Below the pieces are notes generated by a model. The model was not told where the DNA came from and did not search any database. It was given only the letters and a program-made list of their open reading frames with translations. From CBDDKW01 sp965230425 (GTDB taxonomy: Bacteria; Pseudomonadota; Gammaproteobacteria; UBA1113): a stretch of DNA of 64,000 nt. This document shows positions 28,901 through 36,661 of the stretch, in pieces. Position numbers and translations under genes: made by a program. The DNA is taken from the NCBI GenBank assembly GCA_965230425.1, contig CBDDKW010000022.1, forward strand, positions 1 through 64,000. Reading direction: 5' to 3'. Numbering within the stretch: the stretch's first letter is position 1; each line of letters begins with the position of its first letter.

Positions 28901-29216
28901 TTAAATCTGCTTGATATTCTGTCTTATCTCTGGCGCTGATGATTAAATTATAGAGTGCTACTACGGCTTCATAGAGATCAGTAATCATCGGTTGAGCGAG
29001 GTTAATTAGCCTTGCATCACTTGAATTACGGGCAGGCGAGCTTTCATCACTGGAATCTCCAGCAGCAGGCATAGGTTCCTCTGGCAGCTCCGTTGGTTGG
29101 TTTGAAGCTGGTTGACCTAGTTGATCTAGACATCCTTCACAGGCAGTCAATATGTTATTGAGTGCCTTAAAGGGATCGTGTCCATCTGTATCATATGGCA
29201 CGGAAGATATCTCCAC
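25902..29216 (-). CDS. Giant alpha-helical protein of unknown function (1104 residues)
   Basis: I recognise no family. The protein is soluble and almost entirely helical, rich in Gln, Ala and His. The N-terminus (about 1-70) is acidic and Ser/Pro-rich, and a second low-complexity Ser/Asp linker (about 470-545, SRQSSSDSDLG, SSASSSQSSAAISR) separates two helical halves. There is no signal peptide or membrane helix. Near the C-terminus an acidic cluster (DEQDKEDEK) sits about 25-33 residues from the end, recalling the glutamate-rich block of some Dot/Icm type IV effectors. That is suggestive only. It appears to form a pair with the 870-residue membrane protein downstream, divided by the inverted-repeat element. 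Confidence 0.6.
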   Translation of the reverse strand: MEISSVPYDTDGHDPFKALNNILTACEGCLDQLGQPASNQPTELPEEPMPAAGDSSDESSPARNSSDARLINLAQPMITDLYEAVVALYNLIISARDKTEYQADLSIELFYTQDQAHALHGYLSQSTDETTLFNYSLSYIFAQITPILAKVEQLVAKIEQCNTQISAAHQSQLTALQAINQQVTAHQHTYHRSSIARIIRALHATRLKFKITENLSSSLAYINIELGRWQQFFSYLHTPKQRRSSNYHGTLPEAIKPGRQTDIIRLVDKLANKPAQLEQYLIETLGMQCVNTLQSQVAIYAAQQPTPVEQTLIDAVTNLQKHLIKHSKIQRLQIFMQQLRAASQAYWHRNQSHRTTPTQNSIDAQREYVLWQAENTAEQTLAKRLAWVEKLIYYAQNQQEQTIKHLLQSSDAEKAEFNQAVEYTRKLWAQGKYRAFELYCFKALSADFACQQLRLRTAHAQVIKQVKPEKAAAETRQASRQSSSDSDLGIPANISSDPDTPASSGDELALPAPRSSASSSQSSAAISRTSSAANIAVKTSPVFSLDAIPEDRNDPAKEALNNRIDYAALYPLLENSPVFRCYRVLTSLIQQDQISEAEFNNFIEFHSTMKSEFEGITNPERFIAEQAHHLQTCYQQQTGDDNTEVSAALFMALAHEHEVILAAYLKTAPSAVNESPSNRERLAYLNACHANLTKWIHYKGLLHHYCRFIMLQQQMTAYLTAAEKLALTDNNQQATRTILDSRNYATEAHPFVAFLHGLIQRCAHSERLPQQQQKQLIGHIHLNAWDEISAHHFTDTAASARRKWYVSTLQNSLQQNFTITGVTAMHQRVVAALADQPSYTLEAVSQTPAGSIQATDLRIIASTLVAFEASVFKTACAALDRLEQNLRDIDRGCTNTGILLNELAKIIWQTNAKINRHIIDALSFMRDRGINPSNWCLYLQRHFQFHQTASKACTVQESNLRFNMEVIKTLQQQVLASIESTSTAHSLQVLLWLMKSISKLDPRQPQQIANFHRTVSQNTPTKGSFWQKTPSHVDVMRYTTAYVQEAARQDQRINGGLLQAAIDRTSTLETGDEQDKEDEKLVPPTDMISGKLNTVGTLRTVPTL

Positions 29217-29468
29217 ACAGTGTTTTTGTTTTTATTGTTGCTTGTTTATTATTAGGTATGTCCAGATCCCCATTATGTTAGCCCATCATGAGCTAAATGA
29301 TTAACTCCACATTCTATGATGCGTTTTGAGAATCTAATCGAGGGGTGTTTGGCGCTTGTTTTTCTAAAAAAGCAAAGTTGGACTATACCATACCCCAGTT
29401 GTGCTAACAACAGTTGTTAGAGTATCTCACGATCCTTAAGGAATTATTAAGGGCCTTAATTTTTATTG

Positions 29469-30218
29469 TCAGTTACTTCCCCGTTTAAAAGCCTCCACGA
29501 ACTCAAGGGGGAAGGGGAAAATGATGGTTTTGCTGTTATCCGCGGATAAGTTCCCCAGGGTTTGTAGGTAGCGCAGTTGCATGGCTTGAGGTTGTTTTGC
29601 TAGGACCTCGGAAGCTTGTAGGAGCTTTTGTGAGGCTTGGAATTCACCTTCGGCGCTGATGACTTTGGCGCGTCGTTCACGTTCGGCTTCCGCTTGCTTG
29701 GCGATAGCGCGGACCATGCTTTCATCCAGGTCAACATGCTTGATTTCAACATTTGCGACTTTAATACCCCAGGCATCGGTTTGATCGTCGAGGATGGCTT
29801 GAATATCTGTATTGAGTTTTTCCCGTTCAGAGAGCATTTCATCTAACTCATGTTGACCTAAAACTGAACGAAGTGTCGTTTGTGCCAGTTGGCTGATGGC
29901 TTCAAAGTAGTTTTCCACTTGGATGAAGGCTTTGGCTGGTTCGATAACACGGAAATACACCACCGCATTGACTTTGACGGAGACATTATCTTTAGAAATG
30001 ACATCTTGACTGGGTACATCCATGACCACAGTACGTAATTGGATTTTTTCCATTGTTTGGAGTACGGGAATAAGGATAATGAGGCCTGGACCTTTGACTT
30101 TCCAGAATTTACCGAGCATAAAAATCACGCCACGTTCGTACTCGCGAAGAATGCGAAACATGTATAGCAATATAATAATGGCTATAAATGCGATAATGAT
30201 AAATACGATGCCGGTCAT
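29469..30218 (-). CDS. Slipin (stomatin/SPFH-family membrane protein)
   Basis: This 249-residue member of the SPFH superfamily forms membrane-associated oligomers. One N-terminal helix (about 3-24) is followed by the slipin core, with EYERGVIFMLGKF, GPGLIILIPVLQ, VPSQDVISKDNVSV and the long helical AKQAEAERERRAKVISAEGE segment, ending in a membrane-associated FPFPLEFVEAF. AGGAGAGAG precedes the ATG. It overlaps nfeD by four bases. Slipin-NfeD pairs are widespread, and the protease is thought to act on the slipin. Confidence 0.9.
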   Translation of the reverse strand: MTGIVFIIIAFIAIIILLYMFRILREYERGVIFMLGKFWKVKGPGLIILIPVLQTMEKIQLRTVVMDVPSQDVISKDNVSVKVNAVVYFRVIEPAKAFIQVENYFEAISQLAQTTLRSVLGQHELDEMLSEREKLNTDIQAILDDQTDAWGIKVANVEIKHVDLDESMVRAIAKQAEAERERRAKVISAEGEFQASQKLLQASEVLAKQPQAMQLRYLQTLGNLSADNSKTIIFPFPLEFVEAFKRGSN

Positions 30219-31606
30219 AATCTCTCTCCTGAATTATCTGTATTTGAATTAATCGGTACAACTTTCACAGTTAAACCATCAACGCTAATAATGCGTACTT
30301 GATCACCCACGGTAAGATTGACTGAAGATTCAAATAGCCAGGTTTCACCATCAAATTTGACTCTTCCAGTTTTACCCTGTGAACTGATTACAATGCACTG
30401 GCGGTCTATAAAAGACTCCTCGCCAATAACGGTGGGTTTTCGGCGTGAGCGTATAGCAGCCCCAATCACAAATATAAAAAATAATGTGGTCAATAGCGTA
30501 ACGATCAAAATCGGTAGCCAAGGGATACTTAGCATGCCACTATCTGCCACGTTGAATAACAGCACTGATCCCACCGCAAAAGCAACAATACCACCTAAGC
30601 CTAAAATACCAAAGCTGGGAGCAAAAGCCTCCACAACCATAAAAGCTATACCGAGCATCATTAAGGCTAAGCCCACATAATTGATAGGTAATAGATGCAG
30701 TGCGTAAAGACCAAGTAAGAGGGCAATGGCGCCTATCACGCCAGGCGCAACGAAACCAGGGCTGGCAAATTCGAAAAATAACCCATAAACACCAATCATC
30801 AGCAAGATATACGCAATGGTAGGGTCGGTAATGATGCTTAAGAGTTTATTGCGCCAATTACCTGGGTAGATTTCGATTTGAGTATTGCTTGTATTTAATA
30901 TGAGCGTTTGTTCACCCATTGGTATGCGGCGGCCATTGAGTTTTGCTAGTAATTGCTGAGTATTGTTAGCGATCAGATCAATGACACCCAGCTTGAGTGC
31001 TTGGTTTGCAGGGATACTATCTGCCTGTAGCACGCTCTTAGCGGCCCAGTCCACATTGCGCTGACGTAGTTGCGCAAGGCTTTTGATGTAGGCGGTGGCA
31101 TCCTTTTTCATTTTTTGTTCGCGAGTAGATTCTTGGCTGGTGGCTTGTTTATTTTTTGTTGCATCAGGGTTGGAGTCCGTACTGCCAATGGTTATTGGCG
31201 AAGCAGCACCGAGATTGGTGCCTGGAGCCATGGCGGCAACATTGCAAGCATATAGAATATAGGTGCCGGCACTAGCTGCACGTGCACCGCTGGGGGCAAC
31301 ATAGCCAATGAAGGGAATTGATGAGTTTAAAATGGTTTTATTGATGGCGCGCGTGGATTTGTCCAGCCCACCAGGGGTATCAATTTGCAGGATAATGAAC
31401 TGCGCACCTTCAGTTTGGGCTTTTTTCAAGCCTTGAGCAATATAATCTGCTGTGGCTGGGCCGATGGCGCCGGCAATGTTCAATTGTAGGGCTTGAGGCT
31501 GAGTTGTTTGGCTCAGGCCAGGAGATAGGGGCAGCAGCAATAAACTCAAGCCCGCAATGAGGCTACAGAGGCTAAAAAATTGTTTAATAGAGACTGTTCT
31601 GCTCAT
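30215..31606 (-). CDS. nfeD: NfeD-type membrane-bound ClpP-class serine protease
   Basis: This 463-residue protein is the long form of NfeD. A signal peptide (about 1-32) leads to a ClpP-like protease domain (about 38-235) with catalytic S112 in ARAASAGTYIL and a probable lysine partner in the EQKMKKDATAYIKS region. Four or five membrane helices (about 255-375) follow, then a C-terminal OB-fold NfeD domain (GKTGRVKFDGETW, VDGLTVKVVP). AAGGAAG precedes the ATG at 31606. It is translationally coupled to slipin and diverges from adk across 67 bp. Confidence 0.9.
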   Translation of the reverse strand: MSRTVSIKQFFSLCSLIAGLSLLLLPLSPGLSQTTQPQALQLNIAGAIGPATADYIAQGLKKAQTEGAQFIILQIDTPGGLDKSTRAINKTILNSSIPFIGYVAPSGARAASAGTYILYACNVAAMAPGTNLGAASPITIGSTDSNPDATKNKQATSQESTREQKMKKDATAYIKSLAQLRQRNVDWAAKSVLQADSIPANQALKLGVIDLIANNTQQLLAKLNGRRIPMGEQTLILNTSNTQIEIYPGNWRNKLLSIITDPTIAYILLMIGVYGLFFEFASPGFVAPGVIGAIALLLGLYALHLLPINYVGLALMMLGIAFMVVEAFAPSFGILGLGGIVAFAVGSVLLFNVADSGMLSIPWLPILIVTLLTTLFFIFVIGAAIRSRRKPTVIGEESFIDRQCIVISSQGKTGRVKFDGETWLFESSVNLTVGDQVRIISVDGLTVKVVPINSNTDNSGERL

Positions 31607-31673
31607 GTTACTTCCTTGTGATTATGCTATTATACGTCAAATATATTCGAAATTACTACTAAGGGATAGATAT

Positions 31674-32351
31674 ATGCGACTCATTTTATTAGGTCCTCCC
31701 GGAGCAGGTAAGGGCACTCAGGCGCAACATATTTGTGAGCACTATGGGATATCTCAAATTTCCACGGGAGCGATGCTAAGAGCAGCCGTTGAGGCGGGTA
31801 CGCCGCTGGGGCAAAAAGCGCAAGCTATCATGGAGTCCGGAGAGTTAGTGCCTGATGAAATCATGATCGGTTTAGTCAATGATCGTATTAATCAGCCTGA
31901 TTGCGTCAATGGTTTCTTGTTAGACGGTTTTCCTCGTACTATACCCCAGGCTGAGGCATTGGATGCGGCCGATATTTATTTGGATTATGTGGTGGAAATT
32001 CAAGTGGACGATGAAGAAATCGTTAAACGCATGAGTGGGCGCTTAATGCATCCAGCCTCTGGACGTAGTTATCATTTGCAATATCATCCGCCCAAAGTTG
32101 CTGGTATTGATGATGTCACAGGTGAGCCTCTGGTGCAGCGTGATGATGATAAGGAAGAAACGGTGCGTAATCGGCTTGCGGTGTATCATCAGCAAACTAA
32201 ACCACTGGTAGAGTTCTATCAGCATTATGCTAAAGAGACCCATGTGCATCCTCTCGTGTTTGCTCAAGTGCAGGGTGTGGGTAGTGTGACAGAGATTTCT
32301 CAGCAATTATTTGCTATCTTAGATGGACAAGCTAGCTCGGCCACTGCGTAA
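31674..32351 (+). CDS. adk: Adenylate kinase
   Basis: Adenylate kinase interconverts ATP + AMP and 2 ADP. The 225-residue protein has the P-loop GPPGAGKGT at residues 7-15, the AMP-binding STGAMLRA and DGFPRTIPQA motifs, and a long LID of the non-zinc type (GRLMHPASGRSYH ... DDKEETVRNRL). The ATG at 31674 has AAGGGA seven bases before it. The open frame extends upstream to 31557 but overlaps nfeD on the opposite strand and adds no family sequence. Confidence 0.95.
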   Translation: MRLILLGPPGAGKGTQAQHICEHYGISQISTGAMLRAAVEAGTPLGQKAQAIMESGELVPDEIMIGLVNDRINQPDCVNGFLLDGFPRTIPQAEALDAADIYLDYVVEIQVDDEEIVKRMSGRLMHPASGRSYHLQYHPPKVAGIDDVTGEPLVQRDDDKEETVRNRLAVYHQQTKPLVEFYQHYAKETHVHPLVFAQVQGVGSVTEISQQLFAILDGQASSATA

Positions 32352-32432
32352 TGAGGTAACCTGACATTCTGCAGCTTGCTGCGAATACCTTCTGTGGATG
32401 ATTAGCCAAACACTCAAGGATGGAGTGAAAGA

Positions 32433-33329
32433 ATGGTAGAAACGGAATCAACAGTCCTATTAGTTGATGCTGATGATCAGCATAGCCAGCAGTTACGCCA
32501 ATGGCTCAATGAATTGTCTTATGATTACGATACTGTTGTAAATGGTGCTCAGGCATGGGAGTTACTATTACAAAATTCTCGCCGCTATAGCGCCGTTATC
32601 GTTAATGCTGAGTTAGCTGATATGACAGGATATGAGTTACTAAAGCGCATTAAACATTTCCCTATTCTGAGTATGCTGCCGGTGATTATTCAAACTGAGC
32701 CTACCTCTGAACAAGAGTATCTTAATTTTCTGCGAGCAGGTGCTTACTATTATTTAATTAAACCGATCAGTAAAGCCGATTTTATCGCACTGATCCAAGC
32801 GGCTATCCATGATTGGTGGCAGACAAAAGTATCCCGCAGCGAACTCTATAAAGGGATCCAAAGTATGAAACTCATGCATGCAGCAGAATTTAAGCTGCGT
32901 ACTTTGGAAGAGTGTAAGGATGTTGCTGCTTATATTGCTAATGCTTGTCCACACCCGGATAAGGTAGTCATTGGCCTGTCGGAAATGATTTTAAATGGGA
33001 TTGAGCATGGCAACCTAGGGATTACTTATGACGAAAAGTCCATATTAATTGCCAATAATACCTGGATTGATGAAATTCACCGGCGCTTGCAGTTGGCTGA
33101 GAACCAGCAAAAGTACGTGAAAGTGACATTTCAGCGCTCTGAGCAAGCAATCCGCATTACTATTGAAGATCAAGGACCAGGCTTTGATTGGCGTGAGTAC
33201 CAAGACTTAGATGCTAGCCGTATTACCCATCCTCATGGCCGTGGTATTGCTATGGCGAGGTTATTAAGCTTTACTAGCGTGGAATACCGTGAAAATGGCA
33301 GGCTTGTTGAATGTACAGTTGAGCTATAA
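32433..33329 (+). CDS. Degenerate receiver fused to an RsbW-like ATPase domain
   Basis: This 298-residue protein has an N-terminal receiver fold (about 6-125) and a C-terminal HATPase of the anti-sigma/RsbW type (about 150-298). In the receiver the acidic pocket (VDADD) and lysine K110 (LIKPIS) are kept, but the phosphoacceptor position is asparagine, N58 in VIVNAELADMTG, so ordinary phosphorylation is unlikely. The ATPase domain has an N-box (EMILNGIEHGN, about 184-194), DQGPGFD (about 246-252) and PHGRGIAMAR. RsbW-like domains bind partner proteins and often control sigma factors through partner switching. No sigma factor or anti-anti-sigma gene is adjacent. The start at 32433 gives MVETESTVLL. 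Confidence 0.85.
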   Translation: MVETESTVLLVDADDQHSQQLRQWLNELSYDYDTVVNGAQAWELLLQNSRRYSAVIVNAELADMTGYELLKRIKHFPILSMLPVIIQTEPTSEQEYLNFLRAGAYYYLIKPISKADFIALIQAAIHDWWQTKVSRSELYKGIQSMKLMHAAEFKLRTLEECKDVAAYIANACPHPDKVVIGLSEMILNGIEHGNLGITYDEKSILIANNTWIDEIHRRLQLAENQQKYVKVTFQRSEQAIRITIEDQGPGFDWREYQDLDASRITHPHGRGIAMARLLSFTSVEYRENGRLVECTVEL

Positions 33330-33362
33330 GAGATAATGTGATCAAACAACCAAAATTTGGAC

Positions 33363-33395
33363 AAAAAAAAAGCCGCTATAAAAGCGGCTTTTTTG
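33363..33395. terminator. Bidirectional terminator between convergent genes
   Basis: The perfect stem AGCCGCT-ATAAA-AGCGGCT is flanked by an A-run on the left and a T-run on the right. It serves both the RsbW-like gene (plus) and the H1-like gene (minus). Confidence 0.88.
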
Positions 33396-33412
33396 CATAA
33401 GCGTAAAATTGC

Positions 33413-34051
33413 TTATTTTTTAGCTACACGACGTTTAGCTGTTGTCCTTTTAGCTGTTTTACGAGCTACTGGTTTCTTAGCTACGCGACGTTTAGCTGTA
33501 GTTTTACGAGCTGTAGTCTTCTTTTTAGCTGCAGTTTTGCGAGCTGTAGACTTCTTAGCTGTAGTTTTACGAGCTGTAGTCTTTCTTTTAGCTGCAGTTT
33601 TGCGAGCTGTAGACTTCTTAGCTGTAGATTTACGAGCTGTAGTTTTCTTCTTAGCGGTTGCTTTTTTCTTTGCAGGCTTTTTCTTCATTTTGCTAGCAAA
33701 AGTTTTGGCTACTTTTTCAGCAGCTTTCTTCTCTGCAGCACGTTGTTTCTTGAATTGAGCAACTGCATCAGCAAATCCTTTGTCATAAGCAGCTTTAGTA
33801 GCGGCTGCAACTTTGGATTTCATCTCAGCTTTAAGTTTAGCCATTTTTGTGCTGGCTTCTTTCTTAGCAGCAGCCATTTTCTTAGCGGCATCTTGCAATT
33901 TCTTACGAGCTGCTGCTGCGGTACGCTTTTGCGTTGTGCTGGTTGCTTTAGCTTTTGATGATGTACTACGACGTACTGGTTTACGACGAGCAGTTGTAGC
34001 ACGTTTTACTGTTTTGCGAGCTGTCCGTTTGACAGTTTTAGCCTTTGCCAT
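33413..34051 (-). CDS. Histone H1-like DNA-binding protein, Lys/Ala/Arg/Thr-rich
   Basis: This 212-residue, very basic protein resembles the eukaryotic H1 C-terminal tail and the bacterial Hc1/AlgP-type proteins that compact DNA. A short basic head (MAKAKTVKRTARKTVKR) is followed by a helical middle (about 45-120, ARKKLQDAAKKMAAAKK ... KAAYDKGFADAVAQFKKQ). The disordered tail has AAKKK/TTARKT repeats, including a 21-residue unit present twice, encoded by a 63-bp tandem repeat (33513-33638). Such proteins are found in Coxiella, Chlamydia and other intracellular bacteria, where they condense the nucleoid. The unusually AT-rich upstream region could be its own promoter. Confidence 0.88.
   Translation of the reverse strand: MAKAKTVKRTARKTVKRATTARRKPVRRSTSSKAKATSTTQKRTAAAARKKLQDAAKKMAAAKKEASTKMAKLKAEMKSKVAAATKAAYDKGFADAVAQFKKQRAAEKKAAEKVAKTFASKMKKKPAKKKATAKKKTTARKSTAKKSTARKTAAKRKTTARKTTAKKSTARKTAAKKKTTARKTTAKRRVAKKPVARKTAKRTTAKRRVAKK
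33513..33638. repeat. 63-bp tandem repeat, two copies, within the H1-like gene
   Basis: Units 33513-33575 and 33576-33638 differ at only a few positions and encode the 21-residue TTARK-STAKKSTARKTAAK unit twice. Repeat-number variation between strains would be expected. Confidence 0.75.
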
Positions 34052-34400
34052 GATATATATCTCCCTTGTTTATAACCGGCCGACAAATAGAACCTTAGCA
34101 CAATATTTTTTCTTCTTCTAATTTTTTTCCAAAAAAATTAGCAACATAGGCGTTTTTTTTCATTTTTTTTGAAATTTTTAATAAAATTTGTGCAAAAAAT
34201 GTTTTTTTTGCAGATTTTTCACAAAATAAGACGGCGTACTTTTGATTTTATTAGGAGAAAAAAATTATTTTTTTTTGCAAAGTGTCAGCGGAAATCACAA
34301 CATTAAGTATGACAATTACTGTTGGTGAAAGATGATAATTCTGTGTCGACACTGTAACATGACTAATTTAAATGTCTTGAATGACTAAATAGGAATGACT
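34052..34400. other. Very AT-rich divergent region, H1-like gene / glpK
   Basis: This 349-bp region is filled with runs of A and T. A perfect 11-bp hairpin CTAATTTTTTT-cc-AAAAAAATTAG lies at about 34118-34141, followed by many T-tracts to about 34280, likely intrinsically bent DNA. The minus-strand promoter of the H1-like gene and the plus-strand promoter of glpK must lie here, but I cannot place them confidently. Confidence 0.4.
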
Positions 34401-35876
34401 ATGCAGACCTTACTTGCTATTGACCAAGGTACCACAAGTACACGATCAATTTTGTTTGATGAACATGGTATGGTGCTTGCGAGTGCGCAAGCTGAGCTTA
34501 AGCAATATTATCCTCAAGCAGGCTGGGTTGAGCATGATCCTGAAGAAATTTGGCAAACTACACTAGATACAATAAACCAAGCGGTGGGAAGTGATAAACA
34601 AAAGTGGCAAGAGATTGCCGCCATGGGGATCTCTAATCAGCGCGAAACTACAATACTCTGGCATCGTGATACAGGCGAAGCAATTGCTAGGGCGGTTGTT
34701 TGGCAAGATCGCCGCACCGCATCTATCTGCCAAACTTTGATTGCCCAGGGAGTACAGCAGCAGGTGCAAGAGAAAACTGGTTTATTAATCGATCCTTACT
34801 TTTGCGCTACGAAAATTCAATGGTTACTGGATAATATTGTCGGTGCTCGTCAACTAGCACAACAGGGTAAACTCGCCTTCGGTACTGTGGACAGTTATTT
34901 AATTTGGCGTCTGTCAAGCGGACAACGTCATGTGACGGATGCAACCAATGCTTCACGAACCTTACTCTTTAATATACATACGCAAACCTGGGATCCAGAA
35001 TTATTAACTTTGTTTAATATTCCCCAGGAGATTTTACCGGAAGTGCTCGATAGCAGTGCTGAATTTGCGACAACTGCAACAAATTTATTGCCAGCCTGTA
35101 TTCCTATTACCGGTGTTGCTGGCGATCAGCAGGCTGCGGCCTTTGGACAAGCTTGTTTTTATCCAGGTATGGTGAAAAGCACCTATGGCACCGGATGCTT
35201 TGTCTTACTGAACACCGGTGAAAAAATTCTTAAGTCAGAGCAGCGCTTACTTAGCACGGTAAGTTATCGACTGCAGGGCAAACCAAGCTATGGGTTAGAA
35301 GGCAGTATCTTTGTTGCAGGAGCCGCTGTGCAATGGTTACGTGATGCAGTGAAGTTGATTGCCCATGCACAAGACACAGAACAATACGCAATGAATATTG
35401 AAGATACTGGCGGTGTTTATTTAGTGCCGGCTTTTACAGGGTTAGGTGCGCCTTATTGGGATCCTGATGCCCGTGGTGCCATCTTAGGGCTAACACGTGA
35501 TAGTGGGGTGGATACCATTGTCCGAGCAGCGCTGGAGGCAGTGTGCTACCAAACCAAAGACTTACTACGTTCTATGCAAAAAGATGGGGCGGTCATCAAT
35601 AGTTTACGTGTAGACGGCGGTATGGTTGTCAACGATTGGCTTATGCAATTTTTAGCGGATATCTTAAATATTACCATTGAACGTTCTGCCATCAGCGAAG
35701 CGAGTGCCTTGGGTGCTGCCTATTTAGCAGGCTTGCAGGTGGGAGTATTTTCAAATTTGCAGGCACTATCAAATTTATGGCGTTCTGACTGTACGTTCCA
35801 GTCACAGTGTAGTGAAGCACGGCGTGAAACATTATATGAAGGGTGGTTGCAGGCTGTGGCGCGGGTGGCGAGTTAA
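34401..35876 (+). CDS. glpK: Glycerol kinase
   Basis: GlpK phosphorylates glycerol to glycerol-3-phosphate in the cytoplasm. The 491-residue protein carries the FGGY-kinase signatures: AIDQGTTSTRSILFD at the N-terminus, GWVEHDPEEIW, NQRETTILWHRDTG, YFCATKIQWLLDN, GVAGDQQAAAFGQ, TYGTGCFVLLNTG and LRVDGGMVVNDWLMQF. I chose the second ATG (34401) because AGGA directly abuts the first (34395) but is six bases from the second. No glpF, glpD or glpR is adjacent. A repeat cassette and a terminator follow. Confidence 0.95.
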   Translation: MQTLLAIDQGTTSTRSILFDEHGMVLASAQAELKQYYPQAGWVEHDPEEIWQTTLDTINQAVGSDKQKWQEIAAMGISNQRETTILWHRDTGEAIARAVVWQDRRTASICQTLIAQGVQQQVQEKTGLLIDPYFCATKIQWLLDNIVGARQLAQQGKLAFGTVDSYLIWRLSSGQRHVTDATNASRTLLFNIHTQTWDPELLTLFNIPQEILPEVLDSSAEFATTATNLLPACIPITGVAGDQQAAAFGQACFYPGMVKSTYGTGCFVLLNTGEKILKSEQRLLSTVSYRLQGKPSYGLEGSIFVAGAAVQWLRDAVKLIAHAQDTEQYAMNIEDTGGVYLVPAFTGLGAPYWDPDARGAILGLTRDSGVDTIVRAALEAVCYQTKDLLRSMQKDGAVINSLRVDGGMVVNDWLMQFLADILNITIERSAISEASALGAAYLAGLQVGVFSNLQALSNLWRSDCTFQSQCSEARRETLYEGWLQAVARVAS

Positions 35877-36001
35877 ACTTGATTCCCCGCAGCTTGCTGC
35901 GGGCACTTTACGCTTGGGGATTCTTAAGGGGAGTCAGCGTAGACTCCCCTTAAGTCGCCGTCGCGCGAACTTGGTTCGCGCAGGCGAAATATTACTAGGA
36001 A
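35876..36001 (+). repeat. 126-bp three-hairpin repeat cassette, copy 1
   Basis: Three successive hairpins: CCCGCAGC-tt-GCTGCGGG (35886-35903); a 13-bp stem CTTAAGGGGAGTC with 6-base loop (35923-35954); and GCGCGAAC-ttg-GTTCGCGC (35963-35981), enclosed by TCGCC/GGCGA. An inverted copy lies at 45889-46014, matching at all positions compared except one near the end. Copy 1 begins at the last base of the glpK stop codon. Confidence 0.9.
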
Positions 36002-36009
36002 ATAAAATA

Positions 36010-36036
36010 CCCCGAGGCTTGCCTCGGGGATTTTTA
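36010..36036 (+). terminator. Terminator of glpK
   Basis: A perfect 9-bp stem CCCCGAGGC-tt-GCCTCGGGG is followed by ATTTTTATT, just after the repeat cassette. A-rich sequence on the left side could let it work on the minus strand as well. Confidence 0.85.
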
Positions 36037-36136
36037 TTAACTCAGTCGTAAGCGGAAGAGATTGTTTTCTTTAGATAACTTATGTTGTCGGTAGTAGCTG
36101 CAAGATTGATACAGGCAATAGAGAGCATAGTAAGGA

Positions 36137-36661
36137 TTAATCTTTAAAGACGATGACACTTAAGCTAATCAAACGATCATGTATGCGTATATCACTGGCA
36201 TCGTTAAATATGCCAAAGCGTTCCACCCGTTGTAATTTAGTGAAACCAGCACAAGTCAAATAGCCCGCCATAATATCCAGATCGAAGCCTATTTTATGAT
36301 AATCATATTCATTCACATGGCCACCAAAGATCATTCGCATAATCTTATAGCGTTCTTCCTCAGTATAACTTTCCTTATCAAGAAACATACCTGCCAGGAC
36401 GTCAAAATCAGGTACACTCACATAAAGTCTGCCCTCAGTTTTGAGTACACGGTTCCATTCTTTTAGGGTTTCAATAATTTCACCATTATGATCGAGGTGT
36501 TCGAGTATATGAGAAGCATAGATTTCATCAAAGGTTTCATCTTCAAAGATTGATAGATCATTAGCATCAGCCACATGATCCACATGCGGACCCGGCATAA
36601 TATTTAATATTTCCCAGCCGGGCTTAACTTGTTTACCACCAATGTGTAATCGTCTAGGCAT
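36137..36661 (-). CDS. Predicted SAM-dependent methyltransferase (COG4627-like)
   Basis: This 174-residue class I methyltransferase begins RRLHIGGKQVKPGWEILNIMPGP and continues with DLSIFEDETFDEIYASHILEHL, the usual acidic loop and post-motif of the short methyltransferase family often linked to sugar or glycan modification. The glycine-rich SAM loop is abbreviated, as is normal for this family. The ATG overlaps the gltA stop by one base, so it is probably co-expressed with citrate synthase. The substrate is unknown, and a link to the OGT-type transferases further on would be speculation. Confidence 0.75.
   Translation of the reverse strand: MPRRLHIGGKQVKPGWEILNIMPGPHVDHVADANDLSIFEDETFDEIYASHILEHLDHNGEIIETLKEWNRVLKTEGRLYVSVPDFDVLAGMFLDKESYTEEERYKIMRMIFGGHVNEYDYHKIGFDLDIMAGYLTCAGFTKLQRVERFGIFNDASDIRIHDRLISLSVIVFKD

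Noticed and set aside
29440..29465. TTAAGGGCCTTAA palindrome followed by T-run after slipin
   Set aside because: The U-run is on the wrong strand for the slipin transcript and the stem is short.
31557..31673. Upstream extension of adenylate kinase
   Set aside because: It overlaps nfeD on the other strand; AAGGGA and the P-loop position mark 31674 as the start.
33357..33758. Hydrophobic open frame opposite the H1-like gene
   Set aside because: It is the mirror of a Lys/Ala codon repeat, giving an artificial Leu/Ala/Val-rich protein.
33813..34121. Second hydrophobic open frame opposite the H1-like gene
   Set aside because: It has the same origin as the previous one and no separate start signals.
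35876..36001. Cassette considered as a CRISPR fragment
   Set aside because: There are no direct repeats with unique spacers, only distinct hairpins in two inverted copies.
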